Shown piece after piece: positions 32,578 through 43,672 of a DNA stretch of 64,000 nt. Every line of letters begins with the position of its first letter. The stretch's first letter is position 1. The DNA comes from an uncultured Oscillibacter sp. (lineage in GTDB: Bacteria > Bacillota > Clostridia > Oscillospirales > Oscillospiraceae), in assembly GCA_905200545.1 (NCBI GenBank), contig CAJKKQ010000015.1:1-64000 (forward strand), given 5' to 3'. The position numbers and the translations under genes are program-made. Under the pieces are notes generated by a model, which was given only the letters and a program-made list of their open reading frames with translations, was not told the DNA's origin and did not search any database.

Positions 32578-34455
32578 GTGAACAAGCAAAACCGCACATC
32601 CAACCTCAGCTTTATCCTGCTGCTGGTAGTCATCCTGGGATGCCTGGGCTGGCTGTGGCAGGCGGATGATCACGCCCCACAGGTGTCCTATGCCCAGGTT
32701 CGGCAGCTTTTCCTGCAGGAAAAGGTGAAGACCTTCGACATCGACACCGACCACACTCTGACCTTGACGCTGCGGGAGCCGGTGGACGGCAACAGCGAGG
32801 TCCGCTACAAGCTCTATGATTTCCAGCTCTTTTACGATGACCTCAACGACCTGGTGCAGCAGCAGTACGCCGATGGGATCATCACCGACTACGATTACCC
32901 GGATCCGGAGACCACCAACTGGCTGGAAGTGCTGCTGCCCTGGGTGCTGACGGCGCTGCTGCTGGGCGGCCTGTGGTACTTCATGGTACTGCGGGGCCAG
33001 GCCGGAGGCGTGGGACCCGACAAGATGGCCAAATTCGGCTCCGCCCGCACCCGGATGCTCTCCGACAAGGATAAGAAGATCACCTTCGACGATGTGGCCG
33101 GCGCTGACGAGGAGAAGGAGGAACTCCAGGAGATCGTGGAATTCCTGCGGGATCCCAAGCAGTTTATGGCCCTGGGCGCCCGGATTCCCAAAGGCGTGCT
33201 GCTGGTAGGCCCTCCGGGCACCGGCAAGACCCTCCTGGCCAAGGCTGTGGCCGGAGAGGCCGGGGTGGGCTTCCTCTCCATCTCCGGCTCCGACTTTGTG
33301 GAGCTGTACGTGGGCGTAGGCGCCAGCCGCGTCCGGGACCTCTTTGACCAGGCCAAGAAGAACTCCCCCGCCATCGTCTTTATCGATGAGATCGATGCTG
33401 TGGGCCGCCAGAGAGGCACAGGCCTGGGCGGCGGACACGACGAGCGGGAACAAACCCTCAATCAGCTGCTGGTGGAGATGGACGGCTTCGCCGCCAACGA
33501 GGGCGTGGTGGTTCTGGCCGCCACCAACCGGGCCGACGTGCTGGATCCCGCCCTGCTGCGCCCCGGCCGGTTCGACCGGCAGATCTACGTGGGCCTGCCG
33601 GATATCAAGGGCCGGGAGGAGATCCTCCGGGTCCACGCCAAGGGCAAGCCCCTGGCGGAAGATGTGGACCTCAAGCGCCTGGCCCAGGGGACTCCGGGCT
33701 TCACCGGCGCCGACCTGGAGAACCTCATCAACGAGGGCGCCCTGCTGGCCGCCCGCCGCAAGCGCAAGTTCATCACCATGGCCGATCTCAAGGAGGCGGA
33801 GATCAAGGTCATCGCCGGCCCTGAGAAGAAAAGCCGCATCATCCCCCAGCATGAGCGGGAACTCACCGCCTATCACGAGGCGGGCCACGCGGTGGTGATG
33901 CATGTCCTGCCGGATCACGACCCCGTTACCCAGATCACCATTGTGCCCCGGGGCAAGGCCGGCGGCATGACCATCTCGTTGCCGGAGGAGGACCGTTCCT
34001 ACCTCTCCAAGCGGTATATGGAAGATCAGATCGTGGCCCTGCTGGGCGGCCGGGTGGCGGAGAAGCTGTGCCTGGGAGACATCTCCACCGGCGCCAGCAA
34101 CGACATCCAGCGTGCCACGGAGATCGCCCGGAAGATGGTGGCCTCCTACGGCATGAGCGACAAGATCGGCACCGTCTCCTTCGAGTCCGGCCACGACGAG
34201 GTGTTCATCGGCCGCACCATGACTCAGGGCCGCAGCTATTCCGAGGCTGTGGCCGCCCAGATCGACGAGGAGGTCAAGGCCCTGGTGCAGCGCTCCTACG
34301 ACCGCTGCGAGTCCATCCTCCGGGACAACCGGCGCAAGCTGGACACCGTGGCCCAGTATCTGCTGGAGCACGAGACCATGGATCAGGAGGCCTTTTTGGC
34401 GGTCTTTGACGAAAAGCCCGCCCCTCCGGCGGAGGACGCCGCCGATTCCCAGTAA
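32578..34455 (+). CDS. ftsH: ATP-dependent zinc metalloprotease FtsH
   Basis: This 625-residue membrane protease starts at GTG 32578 behind AAAAGGAGGAAC. It has an N-terminal helix (about 9-27), a short external domain, a second helix (about 120-140), the AAA+ module (Walker A GPPGTGKT 211-218, Walker [18 protein letters not shown] region) and the zinc protease domain with HEAGH (433-437). It degrades damaged or short-lived membrane proteins. The end is Ala/Glu/Asp-rich. It is the last gene of the cluster and is followed by a strong terminator. Confidence 0.97.
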   Translation: MNKQNRTSNLSFILLLVVILGCLGWLWQADDHAPQVSYAQVRQLFLQEKVKTFDIDTDHTLTLTLREPVDGNSEVRYKLYDFQLFYDDLNDLVQQQYADGIITDYDYPDPETTNWLEVLLPWVLTALLLGGLWYFMVLRGQAGGVGPDKMAKFGSARTRMLSDKDKKITFDDVAGADEEKEELQEIVEFLRDPKQFMALGARIPKGVLLVGPPGTGKTLLAKAVAGEAGVGFLSISGSDFVELYVGVGASRVRDLFDQAKKNSPAIVFIDEIDAVGRQRGTGLGGGHDEREQTLNQLLVEMDGFAANEGVVVLAATNRADVLDPALLRPGRFDRQIYVGLPDIKGREEILRVHAKGKPLAEDVDLKRLAQGTPGFTGADLENLINEGALLAARRKRKFITMADLKEAEIKVIAGPEKKSRIIPQHERELTAYHEAGHAVVMHVLPDHDPVTQITIVPRGKAGGMTISLPEEDRSYLSKRYMEDQIVALLGGRVAEKLCLGDISTGASNDIQRATEIARKMVASYGMSDKIGTVSFESGHDEVFIGRTMTQGRSYSEAVAAQIDEEVKALVQRSYDRCESILRDNRRKLDTVAQYLLEHETMDQEAFLAVFDEKPAPPAEDAADSQ

Positions 34456-34473
34456 TCCTGATTTCTGACAAAA

Positions 34474-34503
34474 ACCGCCGCGGTTTTCCGCGGCGGTTTT
34501 TTT
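34474..34503 (+). terminator. Terminator of the ftsH cluster
   Basis: ACCGCCGCGG, loop TTTT, CCGCGGCGGT, then TTTTTTT. Confidence 0.93.
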
Positions 34504-34714
34504 GAACCAAGAAAAAGTTAAAAATGCCTGAAAAATTTCTCCCAAGATGGGCAAAATCACGAAAAAGACTGTCTCCCAGCCACGGACAAAATTCCATAGT
34601 TTTAAAATTGATTTTCACGACTGTCCACGTACAGAGGACAAATGACCGGATAATAGAGAGGACAGGCGGCCTGGAGGCAGAAAAAACGGCGTTTCTTTCT
34701 GTGAATTATGAATC
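34504..34714 (+). other. Upstream region of the branched-chain amino acid transporter
   Basis: No gene is visible. The stretch is AT-richer than its surroundings. It contains the dyad TGTCC-N9-GGACA at 34621-34639, a possible operator about 80 bp before the promoter. The remainder holds nothing I can interpret. Confidence 0.4.
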
Positions 34715-34743
34715 TTGAAAACCGGGGCAAAATCTCTTAGAAT
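34715..34743 (+). promoter_or_regulatory. Promoter of the liv operon
   Basis: TTGAAA (34715-34720), 17 bp, TAGAAT (34738-34743). Confidence 0.7.
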
Positions 34744-34804
34744 GCCATTATTACATTGGGGGCCGTGGAAGAGGCTCCCAAGAGGATCAGGAGGAAAAGA
34801 AGCT

Positions 34805-36010
34805 ATGAAGAAGATTCTGGCATTGGTTCTGGCCATGGCCATGACGCTGTCTCTGGCGGCCTGCGGCTCCAGCGGCACCAGCGGCGAGACTGCCGACACC
34901 ACCGGCGATAGCGGCTCCGGCGACAAGGTCGTCAAGATCGGCGTGTTTGAGCCCGCCTCCGGCGACTCCGCCTCCGGCGGCAAGAAGGAAATGCTGGGCA
35001 TGCAGTTCGCCAACTCCGAGACGCCCACCGTGGAGATCGGCGGCGAGACCTACAATGTGGAGCTGGTCTATGCCGACAACGGCTCCGATACGTCCAAGGC
35101 ACCCTCTGCCGCTTCCACGCTGGTCAGCGAGGGCGTGAGCATCGTGCTGGGCTCCTACGGCTCCGGCGTGTCCATCGCCGCCGGCAACACCTTCCGTGAC
35201 GCGGGCATCCCTGCCATCGGCGTCACCTGCACCAACCCCAACGTCACCGCCGGCAACGACTACTATTTCCGCATCTGCTTCCTGGATCCCTTCCAGGGCA
35301 CCGTTCTGGCCAACTTCGCCGGTGAGAAGTTCGGCGCCAAGAAGGCGTACCTGCTGGGCGAGCAGGGCAACGAGTATGACCAGGGCCTCATCGCCTTCTT
35401 CGAGCAGGCCTTCACCGCCGCCGGCGGCACCGTGGTCAAGGACTCCTTCCCCAAGAACAACTCCGACTTCACCTCTTACCTGAACAAGGCCAAGAGCGAG
35501 GGCGCCGAGGTCATCTTCACCCCCGTCTCCATCGCCTATGCCACCCAGATCGTCTCCCAGGCTGCCAAGCTGGGCATCGACATCCCCTTCCTGGGGTCTG
35601 ATACCCTGGACGACAACAAGGTCCTGGAGGCTGCCAAGGGCACCAACATCCAGCTCTACGTCTCCACCTTCTATCAGGAAGGCGGCAACCCCGACTTCGA
35701 CGCGGGTATCAAGGACTATATCAACAACAACGCCGACGCCAAGACCGCCAACGGCGGCGACGACACCATCGCGGCTGTGACTGCCATGGGCTATGACGCC
35801 TACTATGTGGCCCTGGAGGCCCTCAAGGCCGCCGGTTCCACGGATTCCGCCGCCGTCCAGCAGGCTCTGTGGGACGTCACCTATGACGGTGTCTCCGGCC
35901 ACATTGCCTTCGACGACACCAACGGCGACGCCGTCCGCGACACTGCCTATATCAAGGTGTGCGACACGGCTGCCGGCGCCTGGACGCTGGAGAAGTCCCA
36001 GACCGCCTGA
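34805..36010 (+). CDS. livJ: Branched-chain amino acid ABC transporter, substrate-binding lipoprotein
   Basis: This 401-residue lipoprotein has a signal peptide with lipobox Cys20 (LSLAAC), a Ser/Gly/Thr-rich linker, then a type I periplasmic-binding fold (VVKIGVFEPASGDSASGG, SIVLGSYGSGVSIAAG, YLLGEQGNEYDQGL) like LivJ/LivK. ATG 34805 follows AGGAGGAAAAG; the frame extends further upstream across the promoter. It captures Leu/Ile/Val or related amino acids and hands them to the LivHM-LivGF complex encoded next. The family is sure; the exact amino acid is not. Confidence 0.92.
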   Translation: MKKILALVLAMAMTLSLAACGSSGTSGETADTTGDSGSGDKVVKIGVFEPASGDSASGGKKEMLGMQFANSETPTVEIGGETYNVELVYADNGSDTSKAPSAASTLVSEGVSIVLGSYGSGVSIAAGNTFRDAGIPAIGVTCTNPNVTAGNDYYFRICFLDPFQGTVLANFAGEKFGAKKAYLLGEQGNEYDQGLIAFFEQAFTAAGGTVVKDSFPKNNSDFTSYLNKAKSEGAEVIFTPVSIAYATQIVSQAAKLGIDIPFLGSDTLDDNKVLEAAKGTNIQLYVSTFYQEGGNPDFDAGIKDYINNNADAKTANGGDDTIAAVTAMGYDAYYVALEALKAAGSTDSAAVQQALWDVTYDGVSGHIAFDDTNGDAVRDTAYIKVCDTAAGAWTLEKSQTA

Positions 36011-36027
36011 GAACACACATGCTGTCA

Positions 36028-36057
36028 GCTTGGCGGGGGGCCCCCCCCCCGCCAAGC
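36028..36057 (+). repeat. Hairpin between binding protein and permease genes
   Basis: GCTTGGCGGGG and its complement CCCCGCCAAGC close over a G6-C10 core. No T-run follows, so it more likely stabilises the binding-protein mRNA or causes partial termination, giving more binding protein than permease. The ten-C run is also a place where sequencing or replication slippage may occur. Confidence 0.7.
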
Positions 36058-36163
36058 CCATGTCTCCCGGTTCCGGGAGTCCGGTTCTGGGCGGTCCTGA
36101 AAGGGACGGCGGGAGGGTCCTTTTCAAGACCGCCCAAATCTGCAAACAAGGGAGGAACCTTTT

Positions 36164-37051
36164 GTGGAATACGCCATTTCCGTGCTGCTCTCCGGTATCT
36201 CCGTGGGAGGACAGTACGCCCTCATCGCCATTGGGTATACCATGGTGTACGGCATTTTGCGCCTCATCAACTTCGCCCACGGCGACGTGTTCATGGTGGC
36301 GGGCCTCATCGCCATCTATCTTACCACCATGGGGCTGCCCCTGCCTGTGACGCTGCTGCTGGTGATCGTGCTGACGGTTGCCCTGGGCTTCATCATTGAG
36401 CGGGTGGCCTATAAGCCCCTGCGCTCGGCGCCCCGGATGAGCGTCATGATCTCCGCCATCGGCGTCAGCTACCTGCTGCAAAACACCGCCACCTTCGTCA
36501 CCGGCGGCCAGCCCATGAACTACCCCACCATCCCCGCCCTCTCCAAGATGGTCACCATCGGTGGGGCCTCCACCACGCTGGTGACGGTGGTCACCCCCAT
36601 TCTGGTGGTGGTGCTGGTGATCGCCCTGGTGCAGCTCATCAACCACACCAAGATCGGCATGGCCATGCGGGCCGTGGCCAAGGACTTTGAGACCAGCCAG
36701 CTCATGGGCATCAAGATCAACTCCGTCATCTCCATGACCTTCATCATCGGCTCCGCCCTGGCGGCCCTGGGCTCCATTTTGTACTTTACCAACTATCCCT
36801 ATATCACCCCCACCGCCGGCGCCATGCCGGGGCTGAAGGCCTTCGTGGCGGCGGTATTCGGCGGCATCGGCTCCATTCCCGGGGCTGTCATCGGTGCATT
36901 CCTCATCGGCATCTGCGAAAATATCATCAAGGCCCTGCCCTTTGAAGGGGCTACCACCTTCGTGGACGCCTTCACCTTCGCCCTGCTCATCGTGATCCTG
37001 GTGGTCAAGCCCACCGGCCTCTTCGGTGAGAAGGCCACCGACAAAGTGTAA
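36164..37051 (+). CDS. livH: Branched-chain amino acid ABC transporter permease LivH
   Basis: This 295-residue protein has about eight membrane helices with the LivH pattern GISVGGQYALIAIGYTMVYG near the start, NFAHGDVFMVAG, and the coupling segment TKIGMAMRAVAKDFETSQLMGI. The start is GTG 36164 behind GGGAGG. It forms the channel with LivM. Confidence 0.95.
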   Translation: MEYAISVLLSGISVGGQYALIAIGYTMVYGILRLINFAHGDVFMVAGLIAIYLTTMGLPLPVTLLLVIVLTVALGFIIERVAYKPLRSAPRMSVMISAIGVSYLLQNTATFVTGGQPMNYPTIPALSKMVTIGGASTTLVTVVTPILVVVLVIALVQLINHTKIGMAMRAVAKDFETSQLMGIKINSVISMTFIIGSALAALGSILYFTNYPYITPTAGAMPGLKAFVAAVFGGIGSIPGAVIGAFLIGICENIIKALPFEGATTFVDAFTFALLIVILVVKPTGLFGEKATDKV

Positions 37052-37065
37052 AGGGGGCGCAGGAA

Positions 37066-38234
37066 ATGATTCGGAAAAAGACAGTCAACAAGGGCGCCCT
37101 GGCGGGCTTCATCGGCGCTGTGGCCGTGCTGGCCCTGGTGATCATCCTGGAAAATACCATGGGGCCCAACGGCCAGCTCTTCACCGTGCTGAAAAAGGGC
37201 GCGGTGTATACCCTGGTGGCCGTGTCCATGAACCTGCTCAACGGCTTTACGGGCCTCTTTTCCCTGGGCCAGGCGGGCTTCATGCTGCTGGGTGCTTACA
37301 CCTATGCCATTTTGACGGTCCCCGTGGCCGCCAAAGATACGGTCTACTACCTCTACGGCGGCTCCGCCGTGAAGTTCTCCCTGCCGGACATCTTCTACGG
37401 CATCTTCGGCTCTGAGGGTGCCGGCGGCATGGTGGCCCTGACGCTGGGCGTGCTGCTGGCCATCATCCTGGGCGGATTGGTGGCGGCCATCTTCGCCTAC
37501 CTGATCGGCCTCCCCGTCCTGCGGCTCAAGAGCGACTATCTGGCCATCGCCACGCTGGGCTTCGCGGAGATCATCCGGGCCATCTTCCAGTGGCAGGCCC
37601 TGGGCCCCGTCACCAACGGCGCAAACATGATCACCCAGATCCCCATTTTCTCCAGCTTCAACATCAAGCTGGCAAACGGCGGCACACTGTATCTCTCCAC
37701 CGCCTTCCCCATCCTCATCATGATGATCTGCCTGGCGATTATCGTCATGCTCATCAACTCCTCCTACGGCCGGGCCTTCAAGGCCATCCGGGAGGATGAG
37801 ATCGCCGCGGAGGCCATGGGCATCAACCTGGCCCACCACAAGATGCTCTCCTTCTGCATCAGCTCCTTCTTCGCCGGTGTGGGCGGCGCCCTCTTCGCCA
37901 TGTACGCCAGCAACGCTCAGGCCATGGTGTATACCTCTACCATGACCTATGAGATTTTGCTGATCGTGGTCATCGGCGGCATCGGCTCCATCACCGGCAG
38001 CGTCCTGGCCACCTTCCTGTATGTGGCCTGCTCGGAGTGGTGGCTCCGGGGCCTGGATATGGGCTCCTTCCTGGGGATCCAGTCGGGCCTGTTCCGCAAC
38101 GGCTTCCGCATGGTGGTCTTCTCCGTGGTCATCATGATCGTGGTGCTGTTCTTCCGCCGGGGCATCATGGGTGACAAGGAGCTCACCGATCTCTTCCGGC
38201 GCCGCAAAAAACCGCAAGCAAAGGAGGCGGCGAA

Positions 38235-38238
<4 letters not shown>
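37066..38238 (+). CDS. livM: Branched-chain amino acid ABC transporter permease LivM
   Basis: This 390-residue permease contains NLLNGFTGLFSLGQAGFMLLG and the coupling loop SSYGRAFKAIREDEIAAEAMGI that are typical of LivM, with about ten helices and a charged C-terminal tail. It starts 14 bp after livH and overlaps livG by 4 nt. Confidence 0.95.
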
Positions 38239-39069
<831 letters not shown>

Positions 39070-39083
<14 letters not shown>

Positions 39084-39783
39084 TGAACTGAAAGTCAGCT
39101 ACGGCGGCATCGAGGCCGTCAAGGGCATCACCTTCGAGGTGCCCGAGCGGAAGATCGTCACCCTCATCGGCGCCAACGGCGCCGGCAAGTCCACCACCCT
39201 GCGGACCATCGCGGGATTGGTGCGGCCCGCCGCAGGACGCATCCACCTTCAGGGAGAGGACATCACCGGCCTCTCTCCCGACCGCATCGTGCCCAAGGGC
39301 ATCACCCTGGTGCCGGAGGGACGGCGGGTGTTCCCGGATCTGACGGTGCTGGAGAACCTGCGCATCGGCGCCTACCTGCGCACCGACAAGGACAGTGTGG
39401 AAGAGGATATCCAGTGGGTCTACGAGCTCTTCCCCCGGCTCCAGGAGCGTTCCTGGCAGGCGGCGGGCACCCTTTCCGGCGGCGAACAGCAGATGCTGGC
39501 CGTGGGCCGGGCCCTGATGTCCCGCCCCAAGCTGATGATGCTGGATGAGCCCTCCCTGGGCCTTGCCCCGCTGGTGGTGCAGGACATCTTCTCCATCATC
39601 CGGGAGATCAACCACCAGGGCGTCACCATCCTCCTCATTGAGCAGAACGCCAACATGGCCTTGAAGATCGCGGATCTCGCCTACGTGCTGGAAACCGGCA
39701 AGATCACCATGTCCGGTACCGGTGCGGAGCTGCTGGCCAACGAAAAGGTCAAGGAAGCCTACCTGGGCAAGCACAAGAACTGA
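39070..39783 (+). CDS. livF: Branched-chain amino acid ABC transporter ATPase LivF
   Basis: This 237-residue ATPase has Walker A GANGAGKSTTL, the LivF-type LVPEGRRVFPDLTVLENL segment, signature LSGGEQQMLAVGRAL and Walker B MMLDEPSLGLAPLVV. The length is standard and it is the last gene of the liv operon. Confidence 0.96.
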
Positions 39784-39796
39784 AAAAGCGCAAAAG

Positions 39797-39832
39797 AAAG
39801 ATCCCGTTCCGAAAGGAACGGGATCTTTTTTC
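39797..39832. terminator. Terminator between liv and arginine operons
   Basis: AAAGATCCCGTTCC, loop GAAA, GGAACGGGATCTTTTTT. The T-run is on the plus strand; the minus side ends in CTTTCTTTTG, so it is probably usable both ways. Confidence 0.9.
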
Positions 39833-41246
39833 ACGCCAGCAGCGCAACTGCTGCCAGAAACACAAGCGTCAGCGCCAGGAAATACAGCGCCAGCTTCCAC
39901 ACGAATTTGATCCAGCGGTCGTAGGGTACATGGCCCAGGGCCAACGCGCCCATTACCACCGCCGCAGTGGGCGTTACGATGTTCACCAGGCCGCAGGCAG
40001 ACTGGAAGGCCGTAACCACCAGGTCGCCCCCTACCCCGGCAAAGCGCCCCAGAGGGGCGATGATGGGGATGGAGAGGGTGGCAAGGCCCGAGGAGGAGGG
40101 AATCAGCACCGTCAGGGGCAGGTAGAGCAAAAAGACCAGCAGCACGAAGCTGACGCTGCCCGCTCCGGAAAGAGCCTCCTCCCCCCAGTGGAGGATGGTG
40201 TCGGTAATGCGGCCGTCGGCCATGAGGACGGTGATGCCCCGGCTGATGCCGATGATGAAGGCCACGCCCAAGAGATCCGCGCAGCCTGCCACAAAGGTCT
40301 CCACCAGCTCCTCCTCCCCCATGTGGTCCATGAGTCCCACGATGACGCCGCCCACCAGGAACAGCGCCGAGAGCTCCGGGAACCACCAGCCCAGGGTGGG
40401 CAGGGCCAGGCCCATCTCGTCAAAGGGGATAACGGCGTAGGTCATCACCAGAAACGTCAGGGCAAAGACCGCCAGAATGGCTTTGCGCCGGGATGTCAGA
40501 GGCACGGAGTCGCTGGTGCTGCTCACCTGGAGCTTTCCGGCGCCCACGCCCACCACGGACCGGGCGGGATCGTGCTTGACACGCCGGGCGTAGGCCATCA
40601 CAAACCAGATGGCCGCCCCTTCAAAGACGATCCACTGCAAAAGCCGCAGCAAAATGCCGTCTCCCAGGGAGACTCCGGCAAAGCCCGCCGCAATGCCGGT
40701 GGCAAAGGGGTTCACGGTAGAGGCAATGACGCCGGCGCCGGCCCCCAGCAAAATGACGCTGATGCCTACCACGGCGTCGTATCCAGCCGCCAGGAACACC
40801 GGGATCAGCAGGGGGTAAAAGGCCATGGTCTCCTCCCACATGCCGTAGGTGGTGCCGCCCAGGCCGAAAAACAGCATCAAAATGGGAATCAGCCACATCT
40901 CCCGGCCTCCCAGCCGGGCGATGACGGCCCCCACCCCGGCGTCAATGGCGCCGGTTTTCATGACGATGCTTAAAAAGCCGCCCACCATCAAAATGAACAG
41001 GCACACGTCCACCGCATCGTAGAAGCCGGAGAAGGCGGCCTTGAGCACATCTCCCACCCCTTGGGGGGCGGCCTCCACGGCGTGGTACGTCCCTGCCACC
41101 GGCACGCCGTCCACGTAGTCGTAGGATCCGGCGGGAATGATCCAGGTGGCGGCGGCCACCGCCACGATCAGCAGAAAGAGGATGGTGTAGGCGGTGGGCA
41201 TCCGGAATTTTCGTTTTTCCAAAAGCTCCCCTCCCTCAGCGGCCAT
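39831..41246 (-). CDS. YfcC/ArcD-type basic amino acid or C4-dicarboxylate carrier
   Basis: This 471-residue protein has about twelve membrane helices of the YfcC/DcuC-like ion-transporter group: KFRMPTAYTILFLLI start, a TWIIPAGSYDYV loop, FLSIVMKTGAIDAGVGAVI and SSSGLATLSIPI. Members next to arginine deiminase genes are thought to exchange arginine for ornithine, which fits here. It begins 1 nt inside the stop of the ornithine carbamoyltransferase gene and is the last gene of the operon. Confidence 0.88.
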   Translation of the reverse strand: MAAEGGELLEKRKFRMPTAYTILFLLIVAVAAATWIIPAGSYDYVDGVPVAGTYHAVEAAPQGVGDVLKAAFSGFYDAVDVCLFILMVGGFLSIVMKTGAIDAGVGAVIARLGGREMWLIPILMLFFGLGGTTYGMWEETMAFYPLLIPVFLAAGYDAVVGISVILLGAGAGVIASTVNPFATGIAAGFAGVSLGDGILLRLLQWIVFEGAAIWFVMAYARRVKHDPARSVVGVGAGKLQVSSTSDSVPLTSRRKAILAVFALTFLVMTYAVIPFDEMGLALPTLGWWFPELSALFLVGGVIVGLMDHMGEEELVETFVAGCADLLGVAFIIGISRGITVLMADGRITDTILHWGEEALSGAGSVSFVLLVFLLYLPLTVLIPSSSGLATLSIPIIAPLGRFAGVGGDLVVTAFQSACGLVNIVTPTAAVVMGALALGHVPYDRWIKFVWKLALYFLALTLVFLAAVALLA

Positions 41247-42244
41247 CAGGCGCCGATGGTGGCCACCAGCACGGCCTTAATGGAGTGCATCCGGTTTTCC
41301 GCCTCGTCAAAGACCACGGAGTGCTTGCCCCGGAAGACTTCGTCGGTGACCTCCCGGATATCCACGCCCTTGTCCTTCCACTCCTTGGCCAGCTTCGTCT
41401 CAAAGTCGTGGAAGGAGGGCAGGCAGTGCAGGTACAGCACGTCGGGATTGCCGGTGGCCTGGAGCACCTCCTCCGTCACCCGGTAGGGGGAGAGAAGTTT
41501 GGTGCGCTCGGGGATCAGGGCTTCCTCACCCATAGAGGCCCAGATGTCGCCGTAGATGACGTCGGCGTCCTTGACAGCGGACATGTCGCTGGTGATCTCG
41601 ATACGGGCGCCGGTTTCCTTGGCGGTGGCGGCGGTGGAGCGGACGATCTCCTGGTCCATCTCCTTGGCCAGGGAATCCGGGCCGATGCCCACGAAGTGCA
41701 TGCCCATCTTGGCGGCGCCGATCATCCAGGCGTAGCACATGTTGTTGCGCACATCACCGGGGAAGACCACCTTCACTTGGTTCAAGGGCTTGTGGCAGTG
41801 CTCTTCAATGGTCATCATGTCCGCCAGGATCTGGGTGGGGTGGTCGGCGTCGGTGAGGCCGTTCCACACGGGAACGCCGGAGTACTTGGCCAGATCCTCC
41901 ACGTTTTTCTGGTCAAAGCCCCGGTACTCGATGCCGTCGAAGAAGCGGCCCAGCACCTTGGCAGAGTCCTCCAGGGACTCCTTCTTGCCCATCTGGGAGC
42001 TGCCGGCGTCCAGATAGGTGACGTGGGCACCCTCCTGGGTGGCGGCCACCTCGAAGGAGCACCGGGTGCGGGTGGAGGTCTTTTCAAAGAGCAGCACGAT
42101 GTGCTTGCCCTCCAGGGTCTTGCCGGGGATGCCGGCGCGGCGCTTGGCCTTGAGGTCGTGGCCCAGGTCCAGCAGGTACCGGATCTCGCAGGGGGTAAAG
42201 TCGTTGAGGGTCAGAAAGCTCCGGCCTTTCAGATTCACAGCCAT
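41246..42244 (-). CDS. argF: Ornithine carbamoyltransferase
   Basis: This 332-residue enzyme has the carbamoyl-phosphate motif STRTR (residues 57-61, in FEKTSTRTRCSFEVA), the HPTQILAD segment, the ornithine-loop DVWASMG-like DIWASMGEE and HCLPSF with the catalytic Cys. Standing after arginine deiminase it probably runs in the catabolic direction (citrulline to ornithine plus carbamoyl phosphate, ArcB role), although the same enzyme can serve synthesis. It lies 45 bp after arcA. Confidence 0.95.
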   Translation of the reverse strand: MAVNLKGRSFLTLNDFTPCEIRYLLDLGHDLKAKRRAGIPGKTLEGKHIVLLFEKTSTRTRCSFEVAATQEGAHVTYLDAGSSQMGKKESLEDSAKVLGRFFDGIEYRGFDQKNVEDLAKYSGVPVWNGLTDADHPTQILADMMTIEEHCHKPLNQVKVVFPGDVRNNMCYAWMIGAAKMGMHFVGIGPDSLAKEMDQEIVRSTAATAKETGARIEITSDMSAVKDADVIYGDIWASMGEEALIPERTKLLSPYRVTEEVLQATGNPDVLYLHCLPSFHDFETKLAKEWKDKGVDIREVTDEVFRGKHSVVFDEAENRMHSIKAVLVATIGA

Positions 42245-42289
42245 AATGTCAGTCTCCTTTGAAGTTGATGTTGAAAAATGTTGGGGATT

Positions 42290-43513
42290 TCAGGGATCGT
42301 CCCGCCACAACGGCATGGACATGCACCGGGGACCACCCCGGCCACGGGAGAGCTCCGCGCTGGGGATCTCGTGGATCCGGACTCCCGCCTCCTCCAAAGA
42401 GCGGTTGGTAACATAGTTGCGGGAGTACACCACCACCTCTCCGGGGGCGATGGCCAACGTGTTGGACCCGTCGCTCCACTGCTCCCGGGCGGCATCGATC
42501 TCGCTGCCCTGTCCGCAGGGGATCAATTTCACGGCGTCCAGCTCCAGGTGCTCCTTGAGGATATCCTCCAGGCGGCCGTCCTCCTGCCGGATGGACATTT
42601 TGCCTCCCTCATCCAGCTCCATGACAAACACGGTGATCTCCTTGAGAATGTTGGGGTGGACGGTGAACTTGTCGTAGTCCACCATGGTGAACACCGTGTC
42701 TAGGTGCATGAAGGAGCGGGTTTTGGGGATGTTGAAGGCCAGCACCTTTTTGAAGGTCTTGCTGCGGGAGAGTACCGTCTCCGCCAGAGCATCGATGGAG
42801 TCCTCCTGGGTGCGCTGGGAGATGCCCACCGCCAGCACCTGGGGGGAGAGCACCAGGATATCGCCGCCCTCCAAAGAGGAGGTCTCCCCCCGGTCATACC
42901 ACTGGGGGGCGTTTTTGTAGACGGGATGGTGCTGGAAGATAAACTTGCCGAAGAGGGTCTCCCGGTTGCGGGTGGGGGTGTGCATCTTGTGGATGGACAC
43001 GCCGGTGCCGATGGTGGCGAAGGGGTCCCGGGTGAAGTAGAGGTTGGGCAGGGGATCCACGGCGAAGGGGTAGTCGTCCCCGGCGTCCGAGAGGTAGTCT
43101 CCCAGCCGCACGCCCTCCCGGCGCAGCTGGCTTTTGCGGACGCCCGCCATCATGGCGGCGATCATCTCCCGGTCCGGCAGGGCGCCCAGGTAGTCCTCCA
43201 GGCTCTCCCGCAGGCGGGGAGAACGGAGATCCGCCTCGTCCAGGAACTGGCGCAGCAGATCCCGGCGCACCTCTCCGTCGGTGATGGACTCTGCCACCAG
43301 GTCGGAAAGGTACACCACCTCCACCCCCTGTCCCCGCAGACAGTCGGCAAAGGCGTCGTGCTCCCGCTGGGCCTCCCGCAGATAGGGGATGTCGTCAAAC
43401 AGCAGCCGTTCCAGGTATTCGGGCATGAGATTTTCCAGCTCTCCGCCGGGGCGGTGCAGCATCACGCGGCGCAGCCGCCCGATTTCGGAGGTGTTGTGAA
43501 TTCCGGTTTCCAA
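42290..43513 (-). CDS. arcA: Arginine deiminase
   Basis: This 407-residue enzyme has the guanidino-group hydrolase fold with FTRDPFATIG, the LEGGDILVLS segment, and the nucleophilic Cys at about residue 397 in GPRCMSMPLWRDDP. It converts arginine to citrulline and ammonia. The start is TTG 43513, placed 8 nt after AAGGAG and opening ETGIHNTSEIGRLRRVMLHRPG as family members do; the frame stays open upstream but has no better start. Its operon continues with ornithine carbamoyltransferase and a carrier. No carbamate kinase gene is in the window. Confidence 0.95.
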   Translation of the reverse strand: METGIHNTSEIGRLRRVMLHRPGGELENLMPEYLERLLFDDIPYLREAQREHDAFADCLRGQGVEVVYLSDLVAESITDGEVRRDLLRQFLDEADLRSPRLRESLEDYLGALPDREMIAAMMAGVRKSQLRREGVRLGDYLSDAGDDYPFAVDPLPNLYFTRDPFATIGTGVSIHKMHTPTRNRETLFGKFIFQHHPVYKNAPQWYDRGETSSLEGGDILVLSPQVLAVGISQRTQEDSIDALAETVLSRSKTFKKVLAFNIPKTRSFMHLDTVFTMVDYDKFTVHPNILKEITVFVMELDEGGKMSIRQEDGRLEDILKEHLELDAVKLIPCGQGSEIDAAREQWSDGSNTLAIAPGEVVVYSRNYVTNRSLEEAGVRIHEIPSAELSRGRGGPRCMSMPLWRDDP

Positions 43514-43623
43514 TGAGGTCACTCCTTTTTGGGGATCGTTACAGTGGTCGTCCGTTAGGTTGCCTGCTTTTGCCCATTTCATGCGTTTTCCATGGAAGAT
43601 TGTTTTGATATTTGAAAAAACGC

Positions 43624-43657
43624 GCAAAAAAGATGCCCGCTCAAAGAGCGGGCATCT
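43624..43657 (-). terminator. Terminator of the M56-LCP gene
   Basis: AGATGCCCGCTC, loop AAA, GAGCGGGCATCT. On the minus strand it ends in TTTTTT. The 43514-43623 stretch between it and arcA must hold the arcA promoter, but I see no convincing pair of boxes. Confidence 0.9.
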
Positions 43658-43672
43658 GAAAAGGGCGGACAT

